Below are positions 1 through 12,389 of a stretch of 64,000 nt of DNA, in pieces. Location: assembly GCA_944474755.1 (NCBI GenBank), contig OX104114.1, positions 23,459,220 to 23,523,219 of the forward strand. Reading direction: 5' to 3'. Numbering within the stretch: the stretch's first letter is position 1; each line of letters starts with the position of its first letter. Source of the stretch: Limnoperna fortunei (taxonomy: Eukaryota; Mollusca; Bivalvia; Mytilida; Modiolidae). The notes below the pieces were generated by a model, which did not search any database, was not told the origin of the DNA, and saw only the letters and a program-made list of their open reading frames with translations. The translations under genes and the position numbers were made by a program.

Positions 1-57
1 CTATTTTTTGCATACTCTAAATCGATCTTTAAAAACTGACAATCATAAGACATTTCA

Positions 58-158
58 TGTGACGTCACCATTACAAAGAAAAACTGGAATGTAGTTGAGG
101 CACTTTTAGGGTATTCGGGAAGTAACGTCAATTATGAAAGCGCAATATATATAAATAA
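58..158 (+). promoter_or_regulatory. CRE- and TATA-like cluster, repeated in every satellite unit
   Basis: A perfect palindromic cAMP-response element, TGACGTCA, lies at 60-67. A variant, TAACGTCA, lies at 123-130. A TATA-like TATATAAA at 148-155 follows 17 bp later. The cluster recurs every 1002 bp (for example CRE at 1062, 2064, 3066 and 4068). The spacing resembles a basal promoter, but no gene follows, so function is only inferred; AT-rich DNA gives TATA-like strings by chance. Confidence 0.3.
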
Positions 159-615
159 TAAAGGACTATATTGTGTGCTCGCATTTTGGCAATGCCTACT
201 CCATATTTAACTTTACTTTCTACATGTTGATGTTTTACTGGTTAAGACTTGTTTTATCATGGTGTTCCCATTTTTTTCAAATTTCATTTCATAGTGTGTT
301 TAATTTGTGAGAAATTAAAACTCCAATTGCAATACGCTGAGATATGTTCACTTGTAACAGAAAGCGGATAGATTACTCGAATCCTGTAATTCCGCTCGTG
401 CGGTCTGATAACCCCGTATTAGGAGCATCTCGTGCACTTTACTTCCGGTAAAACTACGGCCGAGCCTGAACGGTTTTTAGACGTTGTAGGCACAGTGAAA
501 TTAATTTAAAATCTTACATTCATTATTTGTTGCAAAATTATTAAATTGTGATGTGTACTCATTTTAGTTATTATTCTTATCGCCGGAAGCATATGATAAA
601 AATAATATTTTTACA

Positions 616-698
616 AATCCATATCGGCTTGGGTACCATCCCTTGACCAATAACCCTCGACTCCGTCTCGGGATGATACCCAAGTCGATATGGATTAG
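616..698. repeat. Imperfect hairpin in each satellite unit
   Basis: Arms of about 27 bp (AATCCATATCGGCTTGGG... and its near reverse complement ending at 698) flank a loop of about 28 bp, with two arm mismatches. Copies lie at the same phase in units 2-5. In the last, partial unit the array ends at the outer edge of this hairpin (4709), so the hairpin marks the junction with non-satellite DNA. Confidence 0.85.
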
Positions 699-3600
699 TG
701 AAATGTACCGTGATTTTCAATTCCGCTCGTTTGGTTACAGAATCGAGGTCTTTAATAGCGAGCACAGGTCGCAGCGGGCAGCGAAGCTGTCCACGAAGAG
801 CAGTGAGCTCTACGGCAATTACGAGTCACATGGTCAAAATGAAATCATTGATTTGTTTTCGTCCGGAAGTTGATATCGTCAAAAAACTGTAACAAAGTGA
901 ATGAAGAAGGGCTAAATTTAATTTCAAAGAATGACTTAAAAATAAAGTTGACATCGATTAAAAATAAATGTTATATTTAAAAATAACAACAAAAATTTCA
1001 TACTATTTTTTGCATACTCTAAATCGATCTTTAAAAACTGACAATCATAAGACATTTCATGTGACGTCACCATTACAAAGAAAAACTGGAATGTAGTTGA
1101 GGCACTTTTAGGGTATTCGGGAAGTAACGTCAATTATGAAAGCGCAATATATATAAATAATAAAGGACTATATTGTGTGCTCGCATTTTGGCAATGCCTA
1201 CTCCATATTTAACTTTACTTTCTACATGTTGATGTTTTACTGGTTAAGACTTGTTTTATCATGGTGTTCCCATTTTTTTCAAATTTCATTTCATAGTGTG
1301 TTTAATTTGTGAGAAATTAAAACTCCAATTGCAATACGCTGAGATATGTTCACTTGTAACAGAAAGCGGATAGATTACTCGAATCCTGTAATTCCGCTCG
1401 TGCGGTCTGATAACCCCGTATTAGGAGCATCTCGTGCACTTTACTTCCGGTAAAACTACGGCCGAGCCTGAACGGTTTTTAGACGTTGTAGGCACAGTGA
1501 AATTAATTTAAAATCTTACATTCATTATTTGTTGCAAAATTATTAAATTGTGATGTGTACTCATTTTAGTTATTATTCTTATCGCCGGAAGCATATGATA
1601 AAAATAATATTTTTACAAATCCATATCGGCTTGGGTACCATCCCTTGACCAATAACCCTCGACTCCGTCTCGGGATGATACCCAAGTCGATATGGATTAG
1701 TGAAATGTACCGTGATTTTCAATTCCGCTCGTTTGGTTACAGAATCGAGGTCTTTAATAGCGAGCACAGGTCGCAGCGGGCAGCGAAGCTGTCCACGAAG
1801 AGCAGTGAGCTCTACGGCAATTACGAGTCACATGGTCAAAATGAAATCATTGATTTGTTTTCGTCCGGAAGTTGATATCGTCAAAAAACTGTAACAAAGT
1901 GAATGAAGAAGGGCTAAATTTAATTTCAAAGAATGACTTAAAAATAAAGTTGACATCGATTAAAAATAAATGTTATATTTAAAAATAACAACAAAAATTT
2001 CATACTATTTTTTGCATACTCTAAATCGATCTTTAAAAACTGACAATCATAAGACATTTCATGTGACGTCACCATTACAAAGAAAAACTGGAATGTAGTT
2101 GAGGCACTTTTAGGGTATTCGGGAAGTAACGTCAATTATGAAAGCGCAATATATATAAATAATAAAGGACTATATTGTGTGCTCGCATTTTGGCAATGCC
2201 TACTCCATATTTAACTTTACTTTCTACATGTTGATGTTTTACTGGTTAAGACTTGTTTTATCATGGTGTTCCCATTTTTTTCAAATTTCATTTCATAGTG
2301 TGTTTAATTTGTGAGAAATTAAAACTCCAATTGCAATACGCTGAGATATGTTCACTTGTAACAGAAAGCGGATAGATTACTCGAATCCTGTAATTCCGCT
2401 CGTGCGGTCTGATAACCCCGTATTAGGAGCATCTCGTGCACTTTACTTCCGGTAAAACTACGGCCGAGCCTGAACGGTTTTTAGACGTTGTAGGCACAGT
2501 GAAATTAATTTAAAATCTTACATTCATTATTTGTTGCAAAATTATTAAATTGTGATGTGTACTCATTTTAGTTATTATTCTTATCGCCGGAAGCATATGA
2601 TAAAAATAATATTTTTACAAATCCATATCGGCTTGGGTACCATCCCTTGACCAATAACCCTCGACTCCGTCTCGGGATGATACCCAAGTCGATATGGATT
2701 AGTGAAATGTACCGTGATTTTCAATTCCGCTCGTTTGGTTACAGAATCGAGGTCTTTAATAGCGAGCACAGGTCGCAGCGGGCAGCGAAGCTGTCCACGA
2801 AGAGCAGTGAGCTCTACGGCAATTACGAGTCACATGGTCAAAATGAAATCATTGATTTGTTTTCGTCCGGAAGTTGATATCGTCAAAAAACTGTAACAAA
2901 GTGAATGAAGAAGGGCTAAATTTAATTTCAAAGAATGACTTAAAAATAAAGTTGACATCGATTAAAAATAAATGTTATATTTAAAAATAACAACAAAAAT
3001 TTCATACTATTTTTTGCATACTCTAAATCGATCTTTAAAAACTGACAATCATAAGACATTTCATGTGACGTCACCATTACAAAGAAAAACTGGAATGTAG
3101 TTGAGGCACTTTTAGGGTATTCGGGAAGTAACGTCAATTATGAAAGCGCAATATATATAAATAATAAAGGACTATATTGTGTGCTCGCATTTTGGCAATG
3201 CCTACTCCATATTTAACTTTACTTTCTACATGTTGATGTTTTACTGGTTAAGACTTGTTTTATCATGGTGTTCCCATTTTTTTCAAATTTCATTTCATAG
3301 TGTGTTTAATTTGTGAGAAATTAAAACTCCAATTGCAATACGCTGAGATATGTTCACTTGTAACAGAAAGCGGATAGATTACTCGAATCCTGTAATTCCG
3401 CTCGTGCGGTCTGATAACCCCGTATTAGGAGCATCTCGTGCACTTTACTTCCGGTAAAACTACGGCCGAGCCTGAACGGTTTTTAGACGTTGTAGGCACA
3501 GTGAAATTAATTTAAAATCTTACATTCATTATTTGTTGCAAAATTATTAAATTGTGATGTGTACTCATTTTAGTTATTATTCTTATCGCCGGAAGCATAT

Positions 3601-4802
3601 GATAAAAATAATATTTTTACAAATCCATATCGGCTTGGGTACCATCCCTTGACCAATAACCCTCGACTCCGTCTCGGGATGATACCCAAGTCGATATGGA
3701 TTAGTGAAATGTACCGTGATTTTCAATTCCGCTCGTTTGGTTACAGAATCGAGGTCTTTAATAGCGAGCACAGGTCGCAGCGGGCAGCGAAGCTGTCCAC
3801 GAAGAGCAGTGAGCTCTACGGCAATTACGAGTCACATGGTCAAAATGAAATCATTGATTTGTTTTCGTCCGGAAGTTGATATCGTCAAAAAACTGTAACA
3901 AAGTGAATGAAGAAGGGCTAAATTTAATTTCAAAGAATGACTTAAAAATAAAGTTGACATCGATTAAAAATAAATGTTATATTTAAAAATAACAACAAAA
4001 ATTTCATACTATTTTTTGCATACTCTAAATCGATCTTTAAAAACTGACAATCATAAGACATTTCATGTGACGTCACCATTACAAAGAAAAACTGGAATGT
4101 AGTTGAGGCACTTTTAGGGTATTCGGGAAGTAACGTCAATTATGAAAGCGCAATATATATAAATAATAAAGGACTATATTGTGTGCTCGCATTTTGGCAA
4201 TGCCTACTCCATATTTAACTTTACTTTCTACATGTTGATGTTTTACTGGTTAAGACTTGTTTTGTCATGGTGTTCCCATTTTTTTCAAATTTCATTTCAT
4301 AGTGTGTTTAATTTGTGAGAAATTAAAACTCCAATTGCAATACGCTGAGATATGTTCACTTGTAACAGAAAGCGGATAGATTACTCGAATCCTGTAATTC
4401 CGCTCGTGCGGTCTGATAACCCCGTATTAGGAGCATCTCGTGCACTTTACTTCCGGTAAAACTACGGCCGAGCCTGAACGGTTTTTAGACGTTGTAGGCA
4501 CAGTGAAATTAATTTAAAATCTTACATTCATTATTTGTTGCAAAATTATTAAATTGTGATGTGTACTCATTTTAGTTATTATTCTTATCGTCGGAAGCAT
4601 ATGATAAAAATAATAATATTTTTACAAATCCATATCGGCTTGGGTACCATCCCTTGACCAATAACCCTCGACTCCGTCTCGGGATGATACCCAAGTCGAT
4701 ATGGATTAGCGAATATATTATCTATAAATAAAGGTCACTTTACTTTATTTTCACATATTTAACAGTGATATGGACGTTTTTGCCCATGCAATACATCCCG
4801 TA

Positions 4803-4935
4803 AGTTGTAACCCGGTATCAGCCCTGATGAAGTTACCAAAGACGACGGGCTGATATCGACAACCTTACCAGTGATGACGGTCTGATACGCGTATCAGCCC
4901 GTCGCGAGTAGTAGCGTCATCGATATTAGTCTGTC
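4803..4935. repeat. Palindromic cluster with GGGCTGATA / TATCAGCCC arms
   Basis: GACGGGCTGATA (4844-4855) pairs with TATCAGCCCGTC (4892-4903). Inside is a perfect 16-bp palindrome, CTGATACGCGTATCAG (4882-4897). A further TATCAGCCC lies near 4816. The core resembles the hairpin of the satellite unit, which reads TATCATCCC. No gene is visible here. Confidence 0.7.
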
Positions 4936-5077
4936 GTCAATGGTGACGTCGGAGATCAAAGAAAGTTACTTTGTATCGAGAAATTTATGATTTTGTTAAA
5001 TGAATTAAAATTTAAAAAAAACAATCTATTTTCACGACAAGTTTAAGACAGAGTTTGGTTCAAATATGTGATAAATA

Positions 5078-5216
5078 GATCATAACATTGCATTATACCA
5101 TATCGTCCCTTGTATCAGCCCTCAACCCATCTCAGGCCTCAAGCGAAGTTCTCTGGCTTGATATGGGAGTCTCGAGCTGATACTTGGGGCGATATGAAAA
5201 ATGCAATGTAATAATC
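5078..5216. repeat. 139-bp fold-back element
   Basis: A left arm starting GATCATAACATTGCATTA (5078) matches the reverse complement of the right arm ending near 5216, over roughly 60 bp with mismatches. It carries the same TATCAGCCC-type core as its neighbours. No open reading frame is present, so it is probably a MITE or fold-back repeat. Confidence 0.75.
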
Positions 5217-5515
5217 TATAAGTATTAAACTTCATGTAAATCGGCAGTTTTTTGGTTTATATCAGCGTAACAATACAGCACATATTGGGCTAATTTTTTT
5301 AATGTCGACCTGTCGATCTTGGTCATGGATAAAGAGAAAACTAGACACTGACAAAGCGTTTTAATTCCAAAGAGAGTATTTGTTGTTATCTAAGAAGGTG
5401 ATAATATAAGGAAGAACCATAATATTTCTACATGTCAATGACCTCATGACGTCAGAGAATCGTATTGGACTGCGTGCATTAAAATGTTACCAAAGATAAC
5501 AAGGTTAATGGAATT

Positions 5516-5626
5516 AACAACGCCTCAACACTCATCAGTGGCGATCAAACCTAACAACGCCTCAACACTCATCAGTGGCGATCAAACCTAACAACGCCTC
5601 AACACTCATCAGTGGCGATCAAACCA
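5516..5626. repeat. 37-bp tandem repeat, 3 copies
   Basis: Units start at 5516, 5553 and 5590 and are identical except at the end of the third. The unit contains ACTCATCAGTGGCG. The same core, in a longer module, appears alone at about 21848. The DNA just before it (AAAGATAACAAGGTTA) recurs at about 53983. The copies are directly abutting with no spacers. Confidence 0.9.
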
Positions 5627-7035
5627 AACAATATTTAAAATTCAAACGATTAAACTTTTGTAGAGCTTTTTTAATATATTAGTTACAGAGGTAGTCGCTG
5701 ACCAAATACAAGACATACAGTTACTTAATCTTTATATATCCCCATATAATTCTAATCTGAATTGAATATTTAGAAATACGATACACCCACTCGTAAGAGC
5801 GGGGGCTATATTGTAATCGCCTTATCCGTCTTCTGTACGCCTGCCCGTCCGGTGCAAAATTTTAACAGATTTCTCGGCTTCTACTAAAAGGATTGATTTC
5901 AAATTTGGTGCACAGTTTTAGCATGATGAGTTGTACCGTTCCAGGTCAGTCAGTTATCTACTTCCTGTTTTCCGAGCCGAAAAATGGTCATTTGGGTTAT
6001 ACTTAGCAGCTGGTCCATGTTTGATTGATCGAGATCACTTTTCAACTGAATTTATTTTTGATAAATTAAGTTGACTAAAAATTTTGGATGCATAAATTAC
6101 TTTTAGTGTAACCACTGTAAATGCTCAAATATATTCAACAATCACAATTTATTTGTTACACATTAATTAATGACTTGTTCAATGTAAAAACTTTTCTGGT
6201 TGTCGTTTGAGAAAAAAATGTTATAGATTTTTTATAAAACTTACATGCTCAGTATTATTAAATTTAGAAGGTGTTCTATGGAATAACATTTTGTACGTAA
6301 AATCAACACAATATTCATTCGTCGGGTAAATTCCGCTGTCAAACATAGAATTGAGATTCTCTTTGGAAAATTAATTTCTTAATGTAATTTTAAAGAATTT
6401 TAAGAAATGAACATCGTTTTCCATAGATTAATATCAGTAAGGCAACGTACTCACAAACTTTTCATACCATTCGGACCTTTATTTGTTTGTGAGTGAGTTT
6501 GTCTTGTTGGTATACCTATAAATCCATAGAAAACTGTGTTTATTACTTATAATTTTGACAACGATATCATAAAAGCCCTTGCCAGTTTGTGAGTGAGTTT
6601 TTTTGTTGATTACGTATAAATCCATAGAAAATTGTATTAATTCCATTCCTTAAAATTCTCACAACCATATCGTAAAAGTCCTTATTTGTTTATGAGTGAG
6701 TTTGTCTTGATGATATTCCGATAAATCAATGCAAAACTTTTATACAATGTACTGTAACTGTGTAAACCTTTCATTAGGTCCGTAACTGCTTCTGAAACGA
6801 ATATATCCTATCGATTATCATTAGATATCGGACTGTACTAAAATTAAGGACTTAAAGCGAAATAATTTTTATAAAATGAGTTTTATTGTCTCGAAAACAC
6901 TAATTCTTATACCTAAGGACCACATAAAACCATGTATAAATATATTGTCACCACGTGACATCGATCAGCCAATCCAGAACGCGGATACTTTACAGGAGGT
7001 AGAATATTAAAGAAAAATGCTGTTACAATCTACGG
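5627..7035. other. Intergenic, with weak repeat remnants
   Basis: No gene is seen. 5785-6020 resembles the hairpin-headed repeat class found elsewhere in the window (a purine-rich head, then CGTCTTCTGTACGCCTGCCC and an A/T-rich body). 6470-6740 holds three diverged copies of a roughly 103-bp unit marked by GTGAGTGAGTTT near 6488, 6587 and 6690 and by ATAAATCCATAGAAAA in two of them. The rest is AT-rich unique-looking DNA. Confidence 0.5.
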
Positions 7036-10000
7036 CCGTCCGACCAAGGGCATTAAGTTGTCGGTGTAGGACGTAAAAAACTCCCCAAGTATCTACGGGA
7101 AATATTTAAACTGCTATGCAATAACACATTATCTAAGTGTCGTCACACGCGATAGAATTGTGTTATTTAGTTTCTCGTCTGATTTTTAAGACGAAAGGCA
7201 AAAATGGAAATAGTAACTTGACAAATATACACATCATACAAAAATACATTAAATTTTAAGTTTTTAGAGAATTTGAAAAGAAATGCAAGAGATGAACTAA
7301 GACATGACACAAATCGTATATCAATATTTAAAAGCTAAAACACGTGACAAAAAAGTAAAAAATAAAATGAGAACAATAATCGAAAACAATGCACAGTAAA
7401 CAGTGTCAGTGCAAAGTTTTCATTGTATTTCAATAATATGTAACTAGAGTATCAGAAGCGACCAAAATATTTTTTACTATATTACATCGTCCTTTGGGAA
7501 CAAGGTGTTCCCTGTATAAATACATTTTCCTAGTTTTAAAAGTTGAACACCAGAAATAATACATTCGTGGACATTATCTTTCCTTAGAAATGGCATTATT
7601 TGCTCTGCCTGTTAGGTTTTTGTTTTGAAAAAAAGACAGGTCTATTGATGTTATTATATTAACAAATCATAACTGAAATTTTCATATTTCTAATTGTGTT
7701 CATCCTCCAAAGTCGAAGATGATGGCGGGGCGAGTCCACGTTCGCTGCATCATCGTGATGGAACAAAACAATGCCTTTGATGATGAGTACATGCAATATC
7801 TTTTATTTGGATTTTTTGCAATATTTTACAATATAAAGTGTAAGTTTTTTTTATATACGAATGTGCATCCTTTGAGGTCAGGGGTTCTGGGTGCACGTTC
7901 GTGACTTGAAAGGATAGGTCCATGTCTTATTATTATTTTTATTATTATTATTATTATTATTATTACTTTTGTAATTTTTATTATTTTCGCCCCAAAACTG
8001 TCATAAGACATTATCCCAAATCAGGGGTTCCGTGAGTCCGCGTTGGACTAATGGATGAGAACGCGGGCTCAGAACCCCTGACTTGGAAGTATGGACATTA
8101 TAAAGACTACGGGGACAAAAACAACTGTATTATTCACGTTGTAATTATAAATTTCTGCAATTATTATTTACATATTTATATGAATGTGACAATGTAGTTA
8201 TGATTATATCAAGGACTTTAAGAGAACAATGTTTTTAACACGTCTTGAAGCATTGGTTGTGATGTCATTCAAAGCTATGTGTATGCACTTTTAAAGTGCT
8301 TCTACCATTTGTAATGGACAAACAGGATTGACAGATTTCCTTATTTGGTACTTATTTTGTTATTTACTGTTGTTAAGATTTGCTGTATTCCAAAGGGCAA
8401 GCATTATGCATACTTTTATTGGGAAATTCGTTTTCTGAAAAGGTAAGATACCGTACTTGACAAAATTTTTTATATATTTTTCTCAATATTTAATTTACAA
8501 ACATAGCGATGTAATTAACTATATATAGAATATTGCCGTTATAACTTAAACAATTTAATCATTTAAATGCAGTCATACGGACATGTTTCATAGTTTTAAT
8601 TCAATAGCATATGTCATCGCGCACTTAACTTTCCTTACTGATATCTTCAAAGAATACATATGGCCTTTTTGTGACTAAAAATGAGTACGTACTAGTAAAA
8701 CATAAAATAAAATGGGTATGGGTGACAGAAAAGAAATTCCTCTACCAACTATATTGTTTATTTGTTTGGTTTAAATGAAATTCTACCCCACTTTAACTTT
8801 ATCATATTTTATAAGGCGACACAAGTTCACGTATATCCTGCGAGAAACTGGCGAGAACCTCGACCTTCAGGAGGAAAACTAACATTTCTAGCTGAAGCAC
8901 ATATACCTGATTCTATAAAGTCCGTACAAATAAAGTATTTTCTAACAATATTTAAGAATTTGTAAAATGGATTACTTTTCCCCAAAACGAAAGGTAACAT
9001 TTTAAAATATCTACTTCTTCACAAAATTATAGAAAAGCTTAAGTCTCCATACATAAGAGAGTTAAGTGCCTAGAAATGTGCATCGGGACAGCACCGCAAC
9101 AAAAATTGCATGTGCCCTGCATGGTCACAAATATAAGCAATCCCTGCAAGTGAACTAAATCTCAAATGAATTGCGTGGGCATAAAGTCCTTCATACAATA
9201 CAGTATATACGACGATTTTGTGTATAATTATAAAACTACCCGGTGTATTTCTAGTTTGTTTTCGTTTGTTAAAGTGGTGAATGACCGGTGGAGATCTGCG
9301 TGTATAATTGCCCAGAGCGTTTATATGTCGTATTTAAACCTGTTTGTAAGTTGTCTTAAAATAAACACCAAAAACATCCGAGTAGAGGCATATGAAAACG
9401 TGAATCATTACTTTTCTTTGATATCAAATTGATATAAAAATACGGAAAAATCCTCTCTAGTTTTCATGTGTTGATTTTTAGTTGAAATGGAATTTGAACA
9501 GCGCTATAGCTACTATAATGGTTACTCCGATCGTCCTAACTGTAAGTAACGGCATTTTCTTGTTTAAAGTTTGCATGGTTTTATATACAGCTGTACAATA
9601 TTGGAAGGCGGGACGAAATGTGTTGTATGTAGTTTTATCAACTTGTGCTGGTTTGCTTAAACTTGTGCTGGTTTTTTACTAAGATTTTTTTAAAACTATT
9701 TTAAGCATGTTATGGTTATTATTTTCATGAAGAAGTTATGTTATATATCGCTTAACCCTTTTATTCAATCAAATTACAAACTCACAGTTTGTTTACTCAT
9801 AATATGTTCTATAGATTCATGTATTCCCTTCCTGCTTCTAGATAACAGATAGAGCTCAACGATTTATTATTATTATCATTATTTTGTTAACGATTTGGGG
9901 CATCAAATTTTTTATTTCGTTAAACACAAGTGACACTAGTAAGTTGGACACATAGTGATGACACTTACCGGCCGGAAATGGTCCATGTAAGCGTTTATGA

Positions 10001-12319
10001 TGATTTGTCGTCCGTACGTCGTTAACTTGTTTCAAAAACCTTCTCATTTGAAACCTCTAGGGTGTCTTGGTTCAAATTTTTTTTTTTTGTCCGGGGGGGG
10101 GGGGGGGGGGTGTTGATCCATGGACTGAAATGGAGCCTCTTTTCTAAAAATAACTAACATAAGGGTCGACACGTCTTTGGCCAATATCTCACATATTGTG
10201 GTAACTAATGAATACCCGATACTTAAATTGATCAGAACATCAAGGTCTACAAATTCCATTATAAGTTCAAAGTTGTGGGATTTTTATTGCCCCTATTTTA
10301 CGATTTTTGACAAAATTTGATGTATTTTTCATTATGACTTGAAAGTTTTAAGAGCCAAATTCATACTATAAATTGAAAAAAAGATAAGCAAGACAATCTT
10401 CAGTAAGCATTTATGTGGTCTAAAATTGAATGATCACTTCATGTACGAGTAATTGAACTTTATTGAGAATTTTTTAGACACATTTCTCAGTTTATTTCTT
10501 ACAAATTAAAACTAAAACAGCCAGAGTAAAACTTTAAATAAGAGATATAATCGGAAAGGTATGCCCCATGATCCATTTAATTGTGCGAAAATTGTCAGAT
10601 GACTGATTATAGAAGTTATTAGCTTATAATGACAATTTGAAATTAAAAAATGATCAGCAAGTCTTTTTGTGTGTTTAAATTTGTCAGATGAAGCCCTATA
10701 TGAGTTACTCCCCTTTAATGATCTTTTCTATTATTATATCGGCTTTAAAAAGCAACAATCAGCACTAACAGTAAAAGGTCTACAAATCACTTACTACTAT
10801 TTGATTCCAAATGTTCTAATGACTTCCTATAGTGATCTTTAATGACAGTATTATCACAATTATCAGCTTTTGCCGTCAATAAGCTAACATATTTCAGTCA
10901 AACAAACTCATTTTGTGACGTTGAAAGTCAGTTGTTTTCGTGGTAAGACTTCCAATTGAACCCCCAATGCAATGCGTTAGACTATCACAAAATACATGGA
11001 GTTCACACGGCTCGCACTTGCCCAATTGACAATGCATGACTGTGTCCACTGTGGGGTTCACCAGTGGCTGCCACCCAGTGCCAAATTATTTTATTTACGT
11101 TCGAAATAATGCATTTTTAGTGGGGAGTTTCAAATGGAAGTCTTTCCGTCTTCCGAGTAATCGAATACATCCTTCAATTGCAAGAACGTGTAGATTTGGT
11201 AATTGGTTTAGTTTTTTTCTGAAAGTTCTAAACTTTTAATGAATTTTATTTTAATCCCCAAGCAAAATTGTCTAAAATGTTTTCTTAAAACTTCAAAAAA
11301 ATGAATATATCCATCTCTTGACAGCAGCTGCATGCAATATTTCGTTCCGTATAGTATTTATCAGCTTCTATTGGGCAACATGATTACCAGTTCTAAATTT
11401 GCACGCACCTAGGCCGAATTTTACCGAAGTAAGTTAATTTGTGATTTGTCGGATTAACCACAAAACCGATAAATAAATTGTGACACTGCCGAAAGATATC
11501 AAGATCGACCACGTCTGATTGTATTTGCAACTTCTTTTGGACACCAAAGTACCGGTAATGATTCACTCCCGCTCTGCCACATTACGTGTAATGGGACTAA
11601 ATTCGTGCCCTTTCCAAAAAAAAACCGAGGGTACGATTATTCGTTCTAGCACGCACCGTGTTATTTCTTGGTCACGCAAAATATTAATATATTGTTCAAA
11701 ATTCAAAATTGCCTTTGAATAGGTATAGACCTTTTGATGAATGCTGTGGGTTTTTTTAAGAACAGAATTCCCTAACGATCACATATACGAGTAACATGCA
11801 GTGTATGTTCAGGAAACACCAAATCTTTCAGATTTCCCGCATTGGGTTTTGATCAAGTATTTGTTTTCAAAGTATTCTTCTGTTTAATTTACATTGGGTT
11901 TTCCATTTTTTTGTCGTATACCGATTTTAAACTGATTAAAATAATATCATATATTGCTCCCATTTTTAAATTTCGCACACACGAAGCGATTCGCATTTTA
12001 CTGATATTTGTTCGGAAACTTCACTTGCGACATTATCAAACAATGAATCTCATAAATGCAAGGTCCAGTTTTTATTGGTATAATTGGCTTTTTTTATTGG
12101 GTTAATTGGCTTTTTAGTAATCCGTGAATCAGTTTTTGCATCGAAAGTAAAACATGAAATTCTTAATCCGGAGAATAAATCTACAAGAATAGAGCGTCTG
12201 TTCACATGCCGTAGAAAGTATCGCATACTCGCGCAATATTTTGTCCGTACCCGGAAACGTCTGGACTTGGGGAGTTTTTTACGTCCTACACCGACAACTT
12301 AATGCCCTTGGTCGGACGG
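7036..12319. mobile_element. 5.3-kb region bounded by perfect 54-bp inverted repeats
   Basis: 7036-7089 is the exact reverse complement of 12266-12319 (starts CCGTCCGACCAAGGGC). Homology stops sharply at both edges. No convincing target-site duplication flanks it, and the interior shows no transposase, only short open frames. It may be a non-autonomous or decayed DNA transposon, or two solo fragments in opposite orientation. The interior also contains hairpins (8016-8086), a TTA-rich stretch near 7927-7966, and a T run followed by an 18-G run (10093-10110). Confidence 0.6.
8016..8086. repeat. 71-bp hairpin, TCAGGGGTTC family
   Basis: Arms 8016-8044 and 8060-8086 are near-perfect reverse complements (core TCAGGGGTTC / GAACCCCTGA, then CCGCGTT / AACGCGG). 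A related hairpin lies at 56248-56322, and partial copies occur near 7705-7745 and 7877-7915. The family looks like a very short palindromic MITE. Confidence 0.8.
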
Positions 12320-12389
12320 TAACGTGATTTCGAGATGACTTAAATACCATAGCAAATTTTAGGCGCAGTATGTGGTACAGTAATTTTTC

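Larger units (their letters stand above)
1..4709. repeat. Satellite array, 1002-bp unit, at least 4.7 copies
   Basis: The same sequence recurs with a period of exactly 1002 bp: units 1-1002, 1003-2004, 2005-3006 and 3007-4008, then a partial unit 4009-4709. By eye the first four are identical. The partial unit differs at a few places: A to G near 4264, C to T near 4591, and 3 extra bases in an AT run near 4610. The array is cut by the left window edge, so its length is unknown. It ends exactly at the outer base of an internal hairpin (see 616-698). Small open frames of 62-76 codons repeat with the unit and look incidental. Such identity points to recent amplification or homogenisation, or to an assembly artefact. 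Confidence 0.97.

Noticed and set aside
577..4139. Repeated short open frames of 62-76 codons in each satellite unit
   Set aside because: They overlap on both strands, have no recognisable features and recur only because the DNA repeats.
5516..5626. CRISPR-like short direct repeats
   Set aside because: Units are contiguous without spacers, and the genome is eukaryotic.
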